From NCBI RefSeq assembly GCF_000519085.1, contig NZ_KI912577.1:4272035-4336034 (forward strand): 64,000 nucleotides of DNA. Direction: 5' to 3'. The DNA is from Methylobacterium sp. 10 (lineage in GTDB: Bacteria > Pseudomonadota > Alphaproteobacteria > Rhizobiales > Beijerinckiaceae). The notes below the pieces were generated by a model. The model saw only the letters and a list, made by a program, of their open reading frames with translations, searched no databases and was not told the origin of the DNA. Below are positions 1 through 8,448 of the stretch, in pieces (positions within the stretch are counted from its first letter, which is position 1; every line of letters starts with the position of its first letter). Made by a program: the position numbers and the translations under genes.

Positions 1-120
1 GTAATCGACCAGGACTTCGTTCTCGTCGAACCGACGCCAATGACAGCGGGTCTCGTAGGCAGACAGCTCGATTCCCGGCTCCTTGAAGAAGGGGATTGTC
101 GCCAGCCGTCCTGCAGTCAC
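1..120 (-). CDS. cyclic-nucleotide-binding regulator, N-terminus only (Crp/Fnr-like)
   Basis: The first 40 codons of a gene that runs off the left edge. It starts at GTG (118-120) with a good AGGAGA ribosome binding site about 8 bases upstream. The visible peptide reads MTAGRLATIPFFKEPG and then CHWRRFDENEVLVDY. A charged Trp/Arg stretch followed by a 'F..xEVLVDY' strand is the usual opening of a cNMP-binding beta-barrel, as in Crp/Fnr proteins. Whether an HTH output domain or another effector follows cannot be seen. It is divergent from the LpxC-like gene. Family call is moderate because only the first strand of the domain is present. Confidence 0.5.
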   Translation of the reverse strand, partial: MTAGRLATIPFFKEPGIELSAYETRCHWRRFDENEVLVDY

Positions 121-376
121 GGGTATCGTCTCCTAAAGCGGGTGATCGTTAAGCTGCCGGTCCCGTGGGTCAACCCATTCCGACAAACCATCCCTACCAA
201 AAGTCGAGCCGCCAGATTTTCGGCTCCGGTGCGGCATTGCGATCGTGTGAGAAAGACGTTGCTCATCGCGCGTAGTTTACCCGCCTCTGCGATTGATCCG
301 GGTTACGCTGGGCGTACGCCGAGAATGAACCGCCTGTCTTAAGACAATCCCGGTTGATCGCGCCGGGAGCCGGGAA

Positions 377-1369
377 GTGTTGGTAGAGCCAGCGTCATCG
401 AGAGACGTCACAGGCGCGACCCTTCCGTCAGAGCCATCGAGGATCGAACCGGGATTGCTCTCCCCGCCATCGATCCAGGCTGCGCGCGAGGTGGCGCTGC
501 CGAGTTCGCGCCGCCGGCAGGCGACCCTGTCGGCGAGCTTCCGTCTGACGGGCTACGGCCTGCATACCGGGCGCAGCGTCGCAGTCACCGTCGCGCCCGC
601 CCACGACGACCATGGTATCGTGTTCCGACGCACCCTCGGCCGTGGCCGTATGGTGGATGTGCCGGCCCTCTGGACCTTTCGCGAGACGCAGCCGCTCTGC
701 ACCGCCCTGCGCTCGCCCCAAGGCCCCCTGGTCCGGACCGTGGAGCATCTTCTGGCCGCGCTCTACGCCCATGGTATCGACAACGCGCTCATCTCCCTCG
801 ACGCGGAGGAATTGCCGATCTTCAATGGAGGCGCCCTGCCCTGGTGCGAGGGCCTTCGCGCGAGCGGCCGGACCGAGAGCGGCGCGCCGCTGCGCAGCAT
901 CCGGGTGCTGCGGTCGGTCGAAGTCCGTCAGGACCACCGGACATTGAGGATCGAGCCGGCGGACGCGCTCCACCTCTCCGGTCGCCTCGAACTCTCCCAT
1001 TTCGCCCCCATGCACTGGTCCGGCACGATCACCCCGAAGGTGTTCACCGAGCAACTGGCTCCCTCGCGCAGCTTCGGGCGTGCCAAATGGGCGATTCCGG
1101 CCAAGATCTACGGTACGCTCATGGGCAAGCCGCTGCTGCGGGGGGCGAACCTGTCCTCGACCGCCTGCATCGTGGGCGGCCGCATCCTCGGCGGGATGAC
1201 GGTGCCGGACGAGCCGGCGCGCCATCGCATGCTGGATCTGATCGGCGATCTGGCGCTGGCGGGAGTCCCGATCCTTGGCCGGATCGAGGCCGCGCATACG
1301 GGGCACGAACTGAACCACGCCCTGGTCGCGGCGCTGATGAACGATCCCGCCGCCTGGGAACTGGCCTGA
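377..1369 (+). CDS. LpxC-like UDP-3-O-acyl-N-acetylglucosamine deacetylase paralogue
   Basis: LpxC family zinc deacetylase, 330 aa. The family performs the committed step of lipid A synthesis in the cytoplasm. Conserved landmarks are visible: GYGLHTG (59-65), TVEHL with the catalytic Glu123 and zinc His124, HRMLD with zinc His283 and Asp287, and GHELNH with His310. Differences from canonical LpxC include Arg284 where E. coli has Lys239, SRSF where ARTF is usual, FNGG where MDGS is usual, and an N-terminal extension of about 48 residues. It starts at GTG with GGGAG upstream. The gene is not in an fts/mur or lpx cluster, so I infer a divergent paralogue rather than the essential housekeeping lpxC; it could still deacetylate a lipid A-like substrate. 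Confidence 0.8.
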   Translation: MLVEPASSRDVTGATLPSEPSRIEPGLLSPPSIQAAREVALPSSRRRQATLSASFRLTGYGLHTGRSVAVTVAPAHDDHGIVFRRTLGRGRMVDVPALWTFRETQPLCTALRSPQGPLVRTVEHLLAALYAHGIDNALISLDAEELPIFNGGALPWCEGLRASGRTESGAPLRSIRVLRSVEVRQDHRTLRIEPADALHLSGRLELSHFAPMHWSGTITPKVFTEQLAPSRSFGRAKWAIPAKIYGTLMGKPLLRGANLSSTACIVGGRILGGMTVPDEPARHRMLDLIGDLALAGVPILGRIEAAHTGHELNHALVAALMNDPAAWELA

Positions 1370-1390
1370 TGCAGACCCAGCCGGGGTGTT

Positions 1391-2326
1391 TCAGCCGATT
1401 CCCGCCAAAGCGAGCACGATGGCCAGGACGAGAGGGAGCGCCACCCCTGCGATTACGGTCTGGGTCGCCGTGATCCCTGCCATCAGCGGTGCGTCCCCGC
1501 CGAGCTGGCGTGACATGATGTAGGACGACGACGCGGTCGGCAAAGTCTGGAACAGCAGGGCCGTCACCGCAGCCGGACCCTTGAGTCCCAAGGCGAGGCA
1601 GGCCAGCACGGTGGCGGCCGGCATGAGCCCGAACTTGATCAAGGACGCCACGGCGACCGGCCGGATCCAGCTTCGCGCTGCCCCGAAATCGAGGGCGGCG
1701 CCGACGCAGAGCAGGCCCAGTGGAAGGGACGCCTGCCCCAGGGCCCGCAACATCGGTTCGAGTCCCGGTGGCAGGCCGAGCCCCGAGGCCTGGAGCGCGA
1801 TGCCGCCGAGGCTGCCGACGACGAGGGGATTGAGGGCGATCTGACGCGCGAGGCCGAGGGCCGAGGGCCTCCCCGCCGTGCCGAAACGGGCGAAGACCAG
1901 CACGCAAAGGACGTTGACCGTCGGCACGATGGCGGCGTTCGCCACCGCCGCCAGTGCGACGCCCTGGGCGCCGTAGAGACCCGCCGCCGCCGAGACCCCC
2001 ACATAGTTGTTGAACCGGATCCCTCCCTGGAACACCGAGGTGAAGGCCGGTCCCTCGAAGCCGAGGCGCGGCCGGGCTGCCAGTGCGAGCCCCGCCACCG
2101 CGAGGGTGGAGAAAACCAGGACCAGGGCGAGCGCACCCACCGGGACGTCGGCAAGGCGGGCGGTGGCGAGGCTGTCCAGGAGCAGGCTCGGCAGCAGCAC
2201 GTAATAAGCGAGGCGTTCGGCCTGCGGCCAGAAGCCCTCGGCGAGGAAGCCGAGGCGGCGCAGGGCCGCGCCGAGGCCTATCAGAAGCGCGATCGGCACG
2301 AGGGCGGCGAGAAGCGTCAGGGTCAT
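1391..2326 (-). CDS. AEC family transporter
   Basis: Auxin efflux carrier (AEC) family membrane protein, 311 aa. The sequence alternates about ten hydrophobic segments with short loops, beginning MTLTLLAALVPIALLIGLG and containing the family-like 'YYVLLPSLLLDSLA' stretch after the first helix pair. The second half repeats this arrangement (LVVGSLGG, PLGLLCVGAAL, TLPTASSSYI), matching the inverted-repeat fold of the family. In bacteria these proteins export or exchange small carboxylates or auxin-like acids; the substrate here is not predictable. It is divergently placed from the ABC-F gene with a gap of about 107 bases and convergent with the LpxC-like gene. Confidence 0.85.
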   Translation of the reverse strand: MTLTLLAALVPIALLIGLGAALRRLGFLAEGFWPQAERLAYYVLLPSLLLDSLATARLADVPVGALALVLVFSTLAVAGLALAARPRLGFEGPAFTSVFQGGIRFNNYVGVSAAAGLYGAQGVALAAVANAAIVPTVNVLCVLVFARFGTAGRPSALGLARQIALNPLVVGSLGGIALQASGLGLPPGLEPMLRALGQASLPLGLLCVGAALDFGAARSWIRPVAVASLIKFGLMPAATVLACLALGLKGPAAVTALLFQTLPTASSSYIMSRQLGGDAPLMAGITATQTVIAGVALPLVLAIVLALAGIG

Positions 2327-2433
2327 GGCGGCCGGATTACAGCGCTCCGCCCGCGCCGGATACGGTCGACAGCCGCCCTCCTCCTATTGTCCTTCCCCTT
2401 GCAACCCTTGCCGCGCGCCGCCAGAAGCCTGTC

Positions 2434-4308
2434 ATGCTCCGCGTCAACGACCTCACCTACCGCATCGGCGAACGCCTGATCCTCGACGGCGCCACCTTCG
2501 TCATTCCGGACCGGGCCCGCGTCGGGCTCGTGGGGCGCAACGGCGCGGGCAAGACGACGCTGTTCAAGGCGATCCTCGGCGAATTGCCCACCGAGGGCGG
2601 CACCGTGTCGATGCCCAAAGGCATGCGCATCGGCGCCGTGGCGCAGGAAGCTCCGGCCGGGCCGGAGACGCTGCATGCCGTGGTGCTCGCCGCCGATACC
2701 GAGCGGGCGCGCCTGATGGCGGAAGCGGAGCATGCCGACGGCCTGCGCCGGGCGGAGATCGAGACCCGACTCGTCGATATCGAGGCGCATTCGGCCCCGG
2801 CCCGCGCGGCGGCGATCCTGCACGGCCTCGGCTTCGATGCGGAGGCGCAGGGGCGGCCCTGTTCCGACTTCTCCGGCGGCTGGCGCATGCGCGTGGCCCT
2901 GGCCGCCGTGCTGTTCTCCGAACCCGACCTGCTCCTCCTCGACGAGCCCACCAACTACCTCGACATCGAGGGGACGATCTGGCTCTACGACTACCTCGAA
3001 CGCTACCCGCGCACCGCCGTCATCATCTCCCACGACCGCGACCTGCTCGACGAATGCGTCGACCACATCCTCCATCTCGATCGCGGCAAGCTCAGCATCT
3101 ACCGGGGCGGCTACACGAGCTTCGCCCGGCAGGTGGCCGAGAAGCGCGTGCTCCAGTCCAAGGCGAAGGCCAAGCAGGATGCGGAGCGGGCGCATCTCCA
3201 GAGCTTCGTCGACCGATTCAAGGCGAAGGCCACGAAGGCGCGCCAGGCCCAGTCCCGGGTCAAGCGTCTCGCCAAGATGGAGATCATCGCCTCGGTGATC
3301 GAGGACGACGTGCCGGCCTTCCGCCTGCCGAGCCCGGAGCGGCCGCTGTCCCCGCCCATCGTCGCCATGGAGCGGGTGCAGGCGGGCTATCCTGACCGGA
3401 TCGTGCTGTCGGGGCTCAACCTCAGCCTCGCCCCCGACGACCGGGTCGCGCTGCTGGGCGCCAACGGCAACGGCAAGTCGACCTTCTGCAAGCTCATCGG
3501 CGGGCGCCTGCCCCCCTTGAGCGGCGAGATGCGGCGTTCGGGCAAGATGGAGGTGGCCTACTTCGCCCAGCACCAGCTCGACGAGTTGCGCCCGGCCGAG
3601 AGCGCCTACGCCCATGTCCGCGACCTGATGCCGGACGTGCCGGAATCGAAGGCCCGCGCCGCCGCCGCCCGGCTCGGCTTCTCGGGGACCAAGTCGGAGA
3701 CGCCGGTCTCGCAGCTCTCGGGCGGCGAGAAGGCGCGCCTGCTGATGGGCCTCGCGGCCTTCAAGGGGCCGCATCTCCTCATCCTTGACGAGCCCACCAA
3801 CCACCTCGACATCGAGAGCCGGCAGGCCCTGGTGGAGGCGATCAACGAGTACGAGGGCGCGGTCATCCTGGTGAGCCACGACCGCTTCCTGGTGGAGGCC
3901 TGCGCCGACCGGCTCTGGCTCGTGGCGAACGGCAGCGTCAAGGCCTTCGACGGGGACATGGACGATTACCGTCGCTTCGTCCTCGCCGGCCCCGAACGCG
4001 AGGCCGAGAAGGGCACGTCCGAGGCGACCGGCGGGGTGAAGGCGCTGGAACGCCGCTCCAGCGCCGACCGTCGCGTGGCCTTGGCCCCCCTGCGCAAGAA
4101 GCTGGAGGGGGTCGAGGCGCGGATGAAGAAGCTCACCGATGCCATGACGAAGATCGACGCGGCGCTCGCCGACGGCACCGCCTTCCAGACCAACGCCGCC
4201 AAGGCCGGCGAGCTCGCCAAGATGCGTTCGGACGCGGCCGCCGCCCTGGAAGCGGCCGAGGAGGAATGGCTGGAACTCAGCGGCGAGATCGAGGGCGCGA
4301 CGGCGTAG
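2434..4308 (+). CDS. ABC-F family ATPase (YheS/Uup-like)
   Basis: Soluble ABC-F protein of 624 aa with two ATPase domains and no membrane segments; the family acts on ribosomes. Domain 1 has Walker A GRNGAGKTT (34-42), signature FSGGW (146-150) and Walker B LLLLDEPTN (166-174). The linker at about 235-285 is rich in Lys/Arg/Ala/Gln, as in the P-site tRNA interaction motif. Domain 2 has GANGNGKST (342-350), LSGGEKARL (428-436) and LLILDEPTNHLD. A charged coiled-coil C-terminus (about 535-620) resembles YheS/Uup. The start is the ATG at 2434, because the protein opens directly with the first beta strand MLRVNDLTYRIG; longer in-frame upstream sequence overlaps the divergent AEC gene and looks non-coding. 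Confidence 0.9.
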   Translation: MLRVNDLTYRIGERLILDGATFVIPDRARVGLVGRNGAGKTTLFKAILGELPTEGGTVSMPKGMRIGAVAQEAPAGPETLHAVVLAADTERARLMAEAEHADGLRRAEIETRLVDIEAHSAPARAAAILHGLGFDAEAQGRPCSDFSGGWRMRVALAAVLFSEPDLLLLDEPTNYLDIEGTIWLYDYLERYPRTAVIISHDRDLLDECVDHILHLDRGKLSIYRGGYTSFARQVAEKRVLQSKAKAKQDAERAHLQSFVDRFKAKATKARQAQSRVKRLAKMEIIASVIEDDVPAFRLPSPERPLSPPIVAMERVQAGYPDRIVLSGLNLSLAPDDRVALLGANGNGKSTFCKLIGGRLPPLSGEMRRSGKMEVAYFAQHQLDELRPAESAYAHVRDLMPDVPESKARAAAARLGFSGTKSETPVSQLSGGEKARLLMGLAAFKGPHLLILDEPTNHLDIESRQALVEAINEYEGAVILVSHDRFLVEACADRLWLVANGSVKAFDGDMDDYRRFVLAGPEREAEKGTSEATGGVKALERRSSADRRVALAPLRKKLEGVEARMKKLTDAMTKIDAALADGTAFQTNAAKAGELAKMRSDAAAALEAAEEEWLELSGEIEGATA

Positions 4309-4379
4309 CGAGGGGAAGGCCTGGATCAACCCAGGACGCTTCGCGTTTCCCGCAACCGACTCCCTAGTTGGACGACACG

Positions 4380-5396
4380 ATGCCCGCACCGATCCACCGC
4401 GACAGGCCCGCATCCCGCGTGAGCCTCGCCGCCAAGCTCGCCCTCCTGCCCCTCGGCGCGGCGGGCGCATGGATCGCATGGAGCCGGTTGGCGATCGACC
4501 ACGATCGGACGCTGCATCCCGCCCTGCCGGGCCGGCACGAGCGCCTGGAAACGCCGGCCGGGGATATCGGCCTCTACGGCGACGCAACCGCGCCGGGCGT
4601 TCCGCTTCTGCTGATCCACTCCGTCAACGCGGCCGCGAATGCCTACGAGATCCGTCCCCTCTACCGGCATTATGCGGGGAGCCGCCCGGTCTATGCCCTC
4701 GACCTGCCCGGTTTCGGTTTCTCGGAGCGCAGCGACCGGGTCTACACGCCCCGCTTGATGACCGATGCGATCCAGGCCGTCACCGCCGAGATCCGTGCTC
4801 GACACGGCGGCGGGGAGATCGATGCCGTCGCCCTGTCCCTGTCCTGCGAGTACCTCGCCGCCGCCGCTCTCGAGGCGCCCGGCGATTATCGCAGCCTCGG
4901 CCTCGTCAGCCCCACCGGCTTCGATTCCCGCTTCGTCGGCCGGCATCGCGACCGGACACGGCATGGCGGCGCCGTCGCCCGCGCCATGCTGAACGCGCCG
5001 CTCTGGGGAGAGCCGCTGTTCGATCTCCTCGCAAGCCGGCCGAGCATGCGCTTCTTCTTGGAGAAGACCTGGGGCTCGAAGGACATCGACGAGGGCCTGC
5101 TCGCCTACGACCACGCCTCGGCGCATCGCCCGGGCGCGCGGCATGCGCCGTTCTCGTTCCTGTCCGGCTCCCTGTTTCCCGATGCGCCGGGGCGGTTCTA
5201 CGAGGCGCTCGTCCTCCCGGTCTGGATGATCCACGGGGTGCGCGGGGATTTCGTCGACTATCGCCATGCCGACCGTGTCGCCGGCCGCCCGAACTGGACC
5301 GTCGATGTCCTGCCCACCGGAGCCTTCCCGCATTTCGAGGACGTGGCGGCGGTGACGCGGCACTACGATGCGTTCCAGTCCGCCCTTGACGGGTGA
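4380..5396 (+). CDS. alpha/beta hydrolase, membrane-anchored
   Basis: Alpha/beta-hydrolase fold protein of about 338 aa. An N-terminal hydrophobic segment (LAAKLALLPLGAAGAWIAW) suggests a signal anchor. The fold is recognisable from LLLIHSVNAAANAYEI (oxyanion strand), VYALDLPGFGFSER, the nucleophile elbow region VALSLSCEY, and a C-terminal TGAFPHFEDV that would supply the histidine. The elbow reads L-S-L-S-C rather than G-x-S-x-G, so the exact nucleophile context is atypical. A TTG 12 bases upstream is an alternative start. It sits alone between the ABC-F gene and the GlcG-like gene; substrate unknown. Confidence 0.75.
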   Translation: MPAPIHRDRPASRVSLAAKLALLPLGAAGAWIAWSRLAIDHDRTLHPALPGRHERLETPAGDIGLYGDATAPGVPLLLIHSVNAAANAYEIRPLYRHYAGSRPVYALDLPGFGFSERSDRVYTPRLMTDAIQAVTAEIRARHGGGEIDAVALSLSCEYLAAAALEAPGDYRSLGLVSPTGFDSRFVGRHRDRTRHGGAVARAMLNAPLWGEPLFDLLASRPSMRFFLEKTWGSKDIDEGLLAYDHASAHRPGARHAPFSFLSGSLFPDAPGRFYEALVLPVWMIHGVRGDFVDYRHADRVAGRPNWTVDVLPTGAFPHFEDVAAVTRHYDAFQSALDG

Positions 5397-5469
5397 AGCC
5401 GGGGCTGGTCCGGCATCGACGGCCGGGCTACGTCCGGTATGACCCGTGAACTCATCCCCCGGTAAGCCG

Positions 5470-5904
5470 ATGCCCGACCTCACCCTCGCCTCTGCCCAGA
5501 CCATCGTCGCCACCGCTCTCGAGACGGCGCGCGGGCACAGCCTGAAGCCCCTCGCGGTGGTGGTCTACGATGCGCGCGGCGCGCTCAAGGCCATGGCCGC
5601 GGAGGATGGTACGTCCCTGCGCCGGGCGGAGGTCGCCATGGGCAAGGCCAATGGCTGCCTGGCGCTGGGCCTCGGCGGCCGAGCGATCCAAAAGCGGGCC
5701 GAGGAGCAGGCCTATTTCGTGGCGGCCGTCAGCCATCTCGTCGGTCCCGCCGCGCTCGTGCCGGTGCCGGGCGGCGTCCTGATCCGCGACGGAGATGCGG
5801 TCATCGGCGCCGTCGGCATCTCCGGCGATACCTCCGACAACGACGAGCTTTGTGCCCTGGCTGGCATCGAGGCGGCCGGCTTCACCGCGCAGACCGGCGC
5901 CTGA
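5470..5904 (+). CDS. GlcG/HbpS family heme-binding-like protein
   Basis: Small single-domain protein of 144 aa, GlcG/HbpS (DUF336) family. Typical pieces are visible: TIVATALETAR at the N-terminus, 'PLAVVVYDARGALKAM' and 'VGPAALVPVPGGVLIRDGDAVIGAVGISGDTSDNDE', the glycine-rich second half that marks this family. Members bind heme or cobalamin-like cofactors or serve as accessory proteins; the actual role is unknown. I chose the ATG at 5470, preceded by GGTAAG, over the GTG 24 bases upstream. It ends 8 bases before the peptide-binding protein gene and may be co-transcribed with it. Confidence 0.85.
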   Translation: MPDLTLASAQTIVATALETARGHSLKPLAVVVYDARGALKAMAAEDGTSLRRAEVAMGKANGCLALGLGGRAIQKRAEEQAYFVAAVSHLVGPAALVPVPGGVLIRDGDAVIGAVGISGDTSDNDELCALAGIEAAGFTAQTGA

Positions 5905-5912
5905 GCGCCGCC

Positions 5913-7511
5913 ATGCGCATGGACCGGCGCGCCTGCCTTCTCGGTGGCGGCGCCCTGCTCGTGGCAGGAACCGGTCCGGCGCGTGCGGCGGCGTCTCCCG
6001 TCTACCGGCGCGGCAACGATGCCGACCCCGAGACCCTCGACCCGCACAAGTCCTCCACCGTGGCGGAGGCGCACATCCTGCGCGACCTCTACGAGGGCCT
6101 GCTCACCTACGACAATCACGGCGCCCTCATTCCCGGCGCCGCGACGCACTGGTCCGTCTCCGACGACGCCCTGACCTACACGTTCCACATGCGCGAGAAC
6201 GGGCGCTGGTCGAACGGCGATCCCGTGGTGGCGGCCGACTTCGTCTTCGGATTGCGCCGGATCATGGCCCCGGAGACGGCGGCGAAATACGCCGAGGTGC
6301 TGTATCCGCTGAAGAACGCCCGCGCGGTGAACCAGGGCGAGGCGGCGCCCGAGATGCTGGGCGTGACGGCACCGGATGCACGGACCCTCGTCGTCACCCT
6401 GGACCGGCCGACGCCCTATCTCCTCGAACTCCTGACCCACCAGACCTCCCTGCCGGTACACCCGCCCTCGATCGCGCGCTTCGGCGATGCTTTCACCCGG
6501 CCGGGCAACCTCGTGAGCAACGGCGCCTACGCCCTCGTCGACATGGTGCCGAACGACCGCATCACCTTGCGGCGCAACCCGCATTTCCATGCGGCGGACG
6601 GGATCTCCATCGAGACCGTGGCCTTCCTGCCGACGCCCGACCTGTCCAGCGCGGTCCGCCGCTATGCCGCCGGGGAGATCGATTCCCTGGCCGACCTGCC
6701 CGGCGACCAGATTTCCTCCCTCAAGGCGAGGTTCGGCGGTCAGGTCGTCCTCGGCCCGTCGCTCGGGCTCTATGCCCTGGCCGTCAACACCCGCAAGCCC
6801 CCCTTCGACGACGCCCGCCTGCGCCGGGCGCTGTCCCTGGTGATCGACCGCGAGTTCCTGGCCGAGAGGCTGTGGGGCGAGACCATGGCGCCGGCCTGGT
6901 CCCTGTGCCCGCCGGGCCTCGACAATTACCGCGCGCCGCCGGAGCTCGCCGGGCGGAACGCCATGCCCATCGACCGCGAGGAGGAGGCGAGGTCACTGCT
7001 CGCCGAGGCCGGGTTCGGCCCGGGCGGCAAGCCCCTCCACATCGAGTATCGCTTCAACACCACCGACAACAACCGCAATACGGCGGTGGCCATCGCCGAC
7101 ATGTGGCGCGCCATCGGCATCGAGACCCGCCTCGTCTATACCGACGCCAAGACCCACTTCGCCCATCTGCGCGACGGCGGCGATTTCGACGTCGCCCGCA
7201 TGTCCTGGTTCGCCGATTACTCCGATCCGCAGAACTTCCTGTTCCTGCTGGAGACCGGCAATGACGGGCTCAACCCCGGCCGTTACAGCAATCCGGCCTA
7301 TGACGGCTTGATGCGCGAGGCGGCCGCCGAGCGGGATCTCGGCAGGCGGGCCGACCTCCTGTTCCGGGCCGAGACGATCATCCTCGACGAGTTGCCGTGG
7401 ATCCCGGTGCTCCACACCCGTTCGAAGGCGCTGATCTCAAGCCGTCTCACGGGTTATCACCCGAACCTGCGCAACGCGTCGCCGACGCGCTTCCTGAGAC
7501 TCGAACCGTGA
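5913..7511 (+). CDS. peptide ABC transporter substrate-binding protein (OppA/SBP_bac_5)
   Basis: Periplasmic solute-binding protein of 532 aa, family 5 (OppA/DppA). The N-terminus MRMDRRACLLGGGALLVAG followed by ARAAASP is a signal peptide with an arginine pair. The mature start 'VYRRGNDADPETLDPHKSS' and 'ILRDLYEGLLTYD' are the hallmark opening of OppA proteins, and 'PDDALTYTFHMRENGRWSNGDPV'-type sequence follows. The C-terminal 'PWIPVLHTRSKALIS' also fits. It would capture oligopeptides or similar solutes for the permeases immediately downstream (13 bases to the oppB-like start). The ATG at 5913 is chosen because the signal peptide begins there; another ATG lies two codons later. Confidence 0.92.
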   Translation: MRMDRRACLLGGGALLVAGTGPARAAASPVYRRGNDADPETLDPHKSSTVAEAHILRDLYEGLLTYDNHGALIPGAATHWSVSDDALTYTFHMRENGRWSNGDPVVAADFVFGLRRIMAPETAAKYAEVLYPLKNARAVNQGEAAPEMLGVTAPDARTLVVTLDRPTPYLLELLTHQTSLPVHPPSIARFGDAFTRPGNLVSNGAYALVDMVPNDRITLRRNPHFHAADGISIETVAFLPTPDLSSAVRRYAAGEIDSLADLPGDQISSLKARFGGQVVLGPSLGLYALAVNTRKPPFDDARLRRALSLVIDREFLAERLWGETMAPAWSLCPPGLDNYRAPPELAGRNAMPIDREEEARSLLAEAGFGPGGKPLHIEYRFNTTDNNRNTAVAIADMWRAIGIETRLVYTDAKTHFAHLRDGGDFDVARMSWFADYSDPQNFLFLLETGNDGLNPGRYSNPAYDGLMREAAAERDLGRRADLLFRAETIILDELPWIPVLHTRSKALISSRLTGYHPNLRNASPTRFLRLEP

Positions 7512-7524
7512 GGCCGGCGGCGGC

Positions 7525-8448
7525 ATGATCGGCCTCATCCTGCGCCGCATCGCCCAGGCGGTCCCGACCCTGTTCCTCGTGGTCACCGGCAGCTTCTTCC
7601 TGATCCGCCTCGCCCCCGGAGGTCCGTTCGACCTGGAACGTCCGCTGCCGCCGGCGGCGATGCGCAACCTCGCTGCCGTCTACGGCCTCGATCAGCCGCT
7701 TCTCGTCCAGTACGGGCGCTATCTCGGCGCATTGATGCGGGGCGATCTCGGCCCCTCCTTCTCGTTCCGCGACCTCACCGTCGCGGATCTCTTCGCGCGC
7801 GGCCTGCCCGTCTCCATGACCCTGGGCGGCCTCGCCCTCGTCCTGGCGCTGGCCTGCGGGATCGGCCTGGGAGGCTGGGCCGCTCACCGTCGCGGCGGAT
7901 GGATCGACCGGGCCATCGGCCTCCTCGCGGGGCTGACCCTGGCGCTGCCCAACTTCGTCGTGGCGCCACTGCTCCAGATCGTGTTCGGGCTGACCCTGCG
8001 CTGGCTCCCCGTGGGAGGCTGGGAGGGCGGAGCGCCGTCGCATCTCATGCTTCCCGTCCTCACCCTCGCCCTGCCGCAGGTCGGCGCCATCGCCCGCCTG
8101 ACGCGGGCCTCGCTCAACGAGGCGCTGAACGCCCAGCCGGTCCGCACCATGCGCGCCATGGGCCTGCCGCCCCATCGCATCGCCCGCCACGCCCTGCGCG
8201 GTGCGCTGCTGCCGGTGGTGTCCGTCCTCGGACCGACCGCCGCCGCGTTGCTAACCGGCTCCGTCGTGGTGGAGACGATCTTCGGCCTGCCCGGCATCGG
8301 CCGCGCCTTCGTCGACGGGGCGCTCAACCGCGACTACACCCTGGTGATGGGGACCGTGGTGCTGGTGGCCGTGTTCGTCACCCTCCTCAACATCGTCGCC
8401 GACATCGTCTGCGCCCTCCTCGATCCGCGCTTGAGGACAGCCCGATGA
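7525..8448 (+). CDS. peptide ABC transporter permease (OppB-like)
   Basis: Inner-membrane permease of 307 aa. The first helix MIGLILRRIAQAVPTLFLVV, followed by 'FFLIRLAPGGPFD', is the signature opening of OppB/DppB. The EAA loop is seen near 'VRTMRAMGLPPHRIARHALRGALLPVV', where the ATPase subunits dock, and the C-terminus holds 'TGSVVVETIFGLPGIG'. It pairs with the OppC-like permease, whose ATG overlaps this stop codon (ATGA at 8445-8448), so the two are translationally coupled. No ATPase gene follows in the window. Confidence 0.93.
   Translation: MIGLILRRIAQAVPTLFLVVTGSFFLIRLAPGGPFDLERPLPPAAMRNLAAVYGLDQPLLVQYGRYLGALMRGDLGPSFSFRDLTVADLFARGLPVSMTLGGLALVLALACGIGLGGWAAHRRGGWIDRAIGLLAGLTLALPNFVVAPLLQIVFGLTLRWLPVGGWEGGAPSHLMLPVLTLALPQVGAIARLTRASLNEALNAQPVRTMRAMGLPPHRIARHALRGALLPVVSVLGPTAAALLTGSVVVETIFGLPGIGRAFVDGALNRDYTLVMGTVVLVAVFVTLLNIVADIVCALLDPRLRTAR

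Noticed and set aside
428..4587. Very long minus-strand frames (428-1318, 2323-4587) over lpxC-like and ABC-F genes
   Set aside because: They are out-of-frame images of the GC-rich genes; their sequence is Arg/Gly-rich and shows no family features, while the plus-strand proteins have complete motifs.
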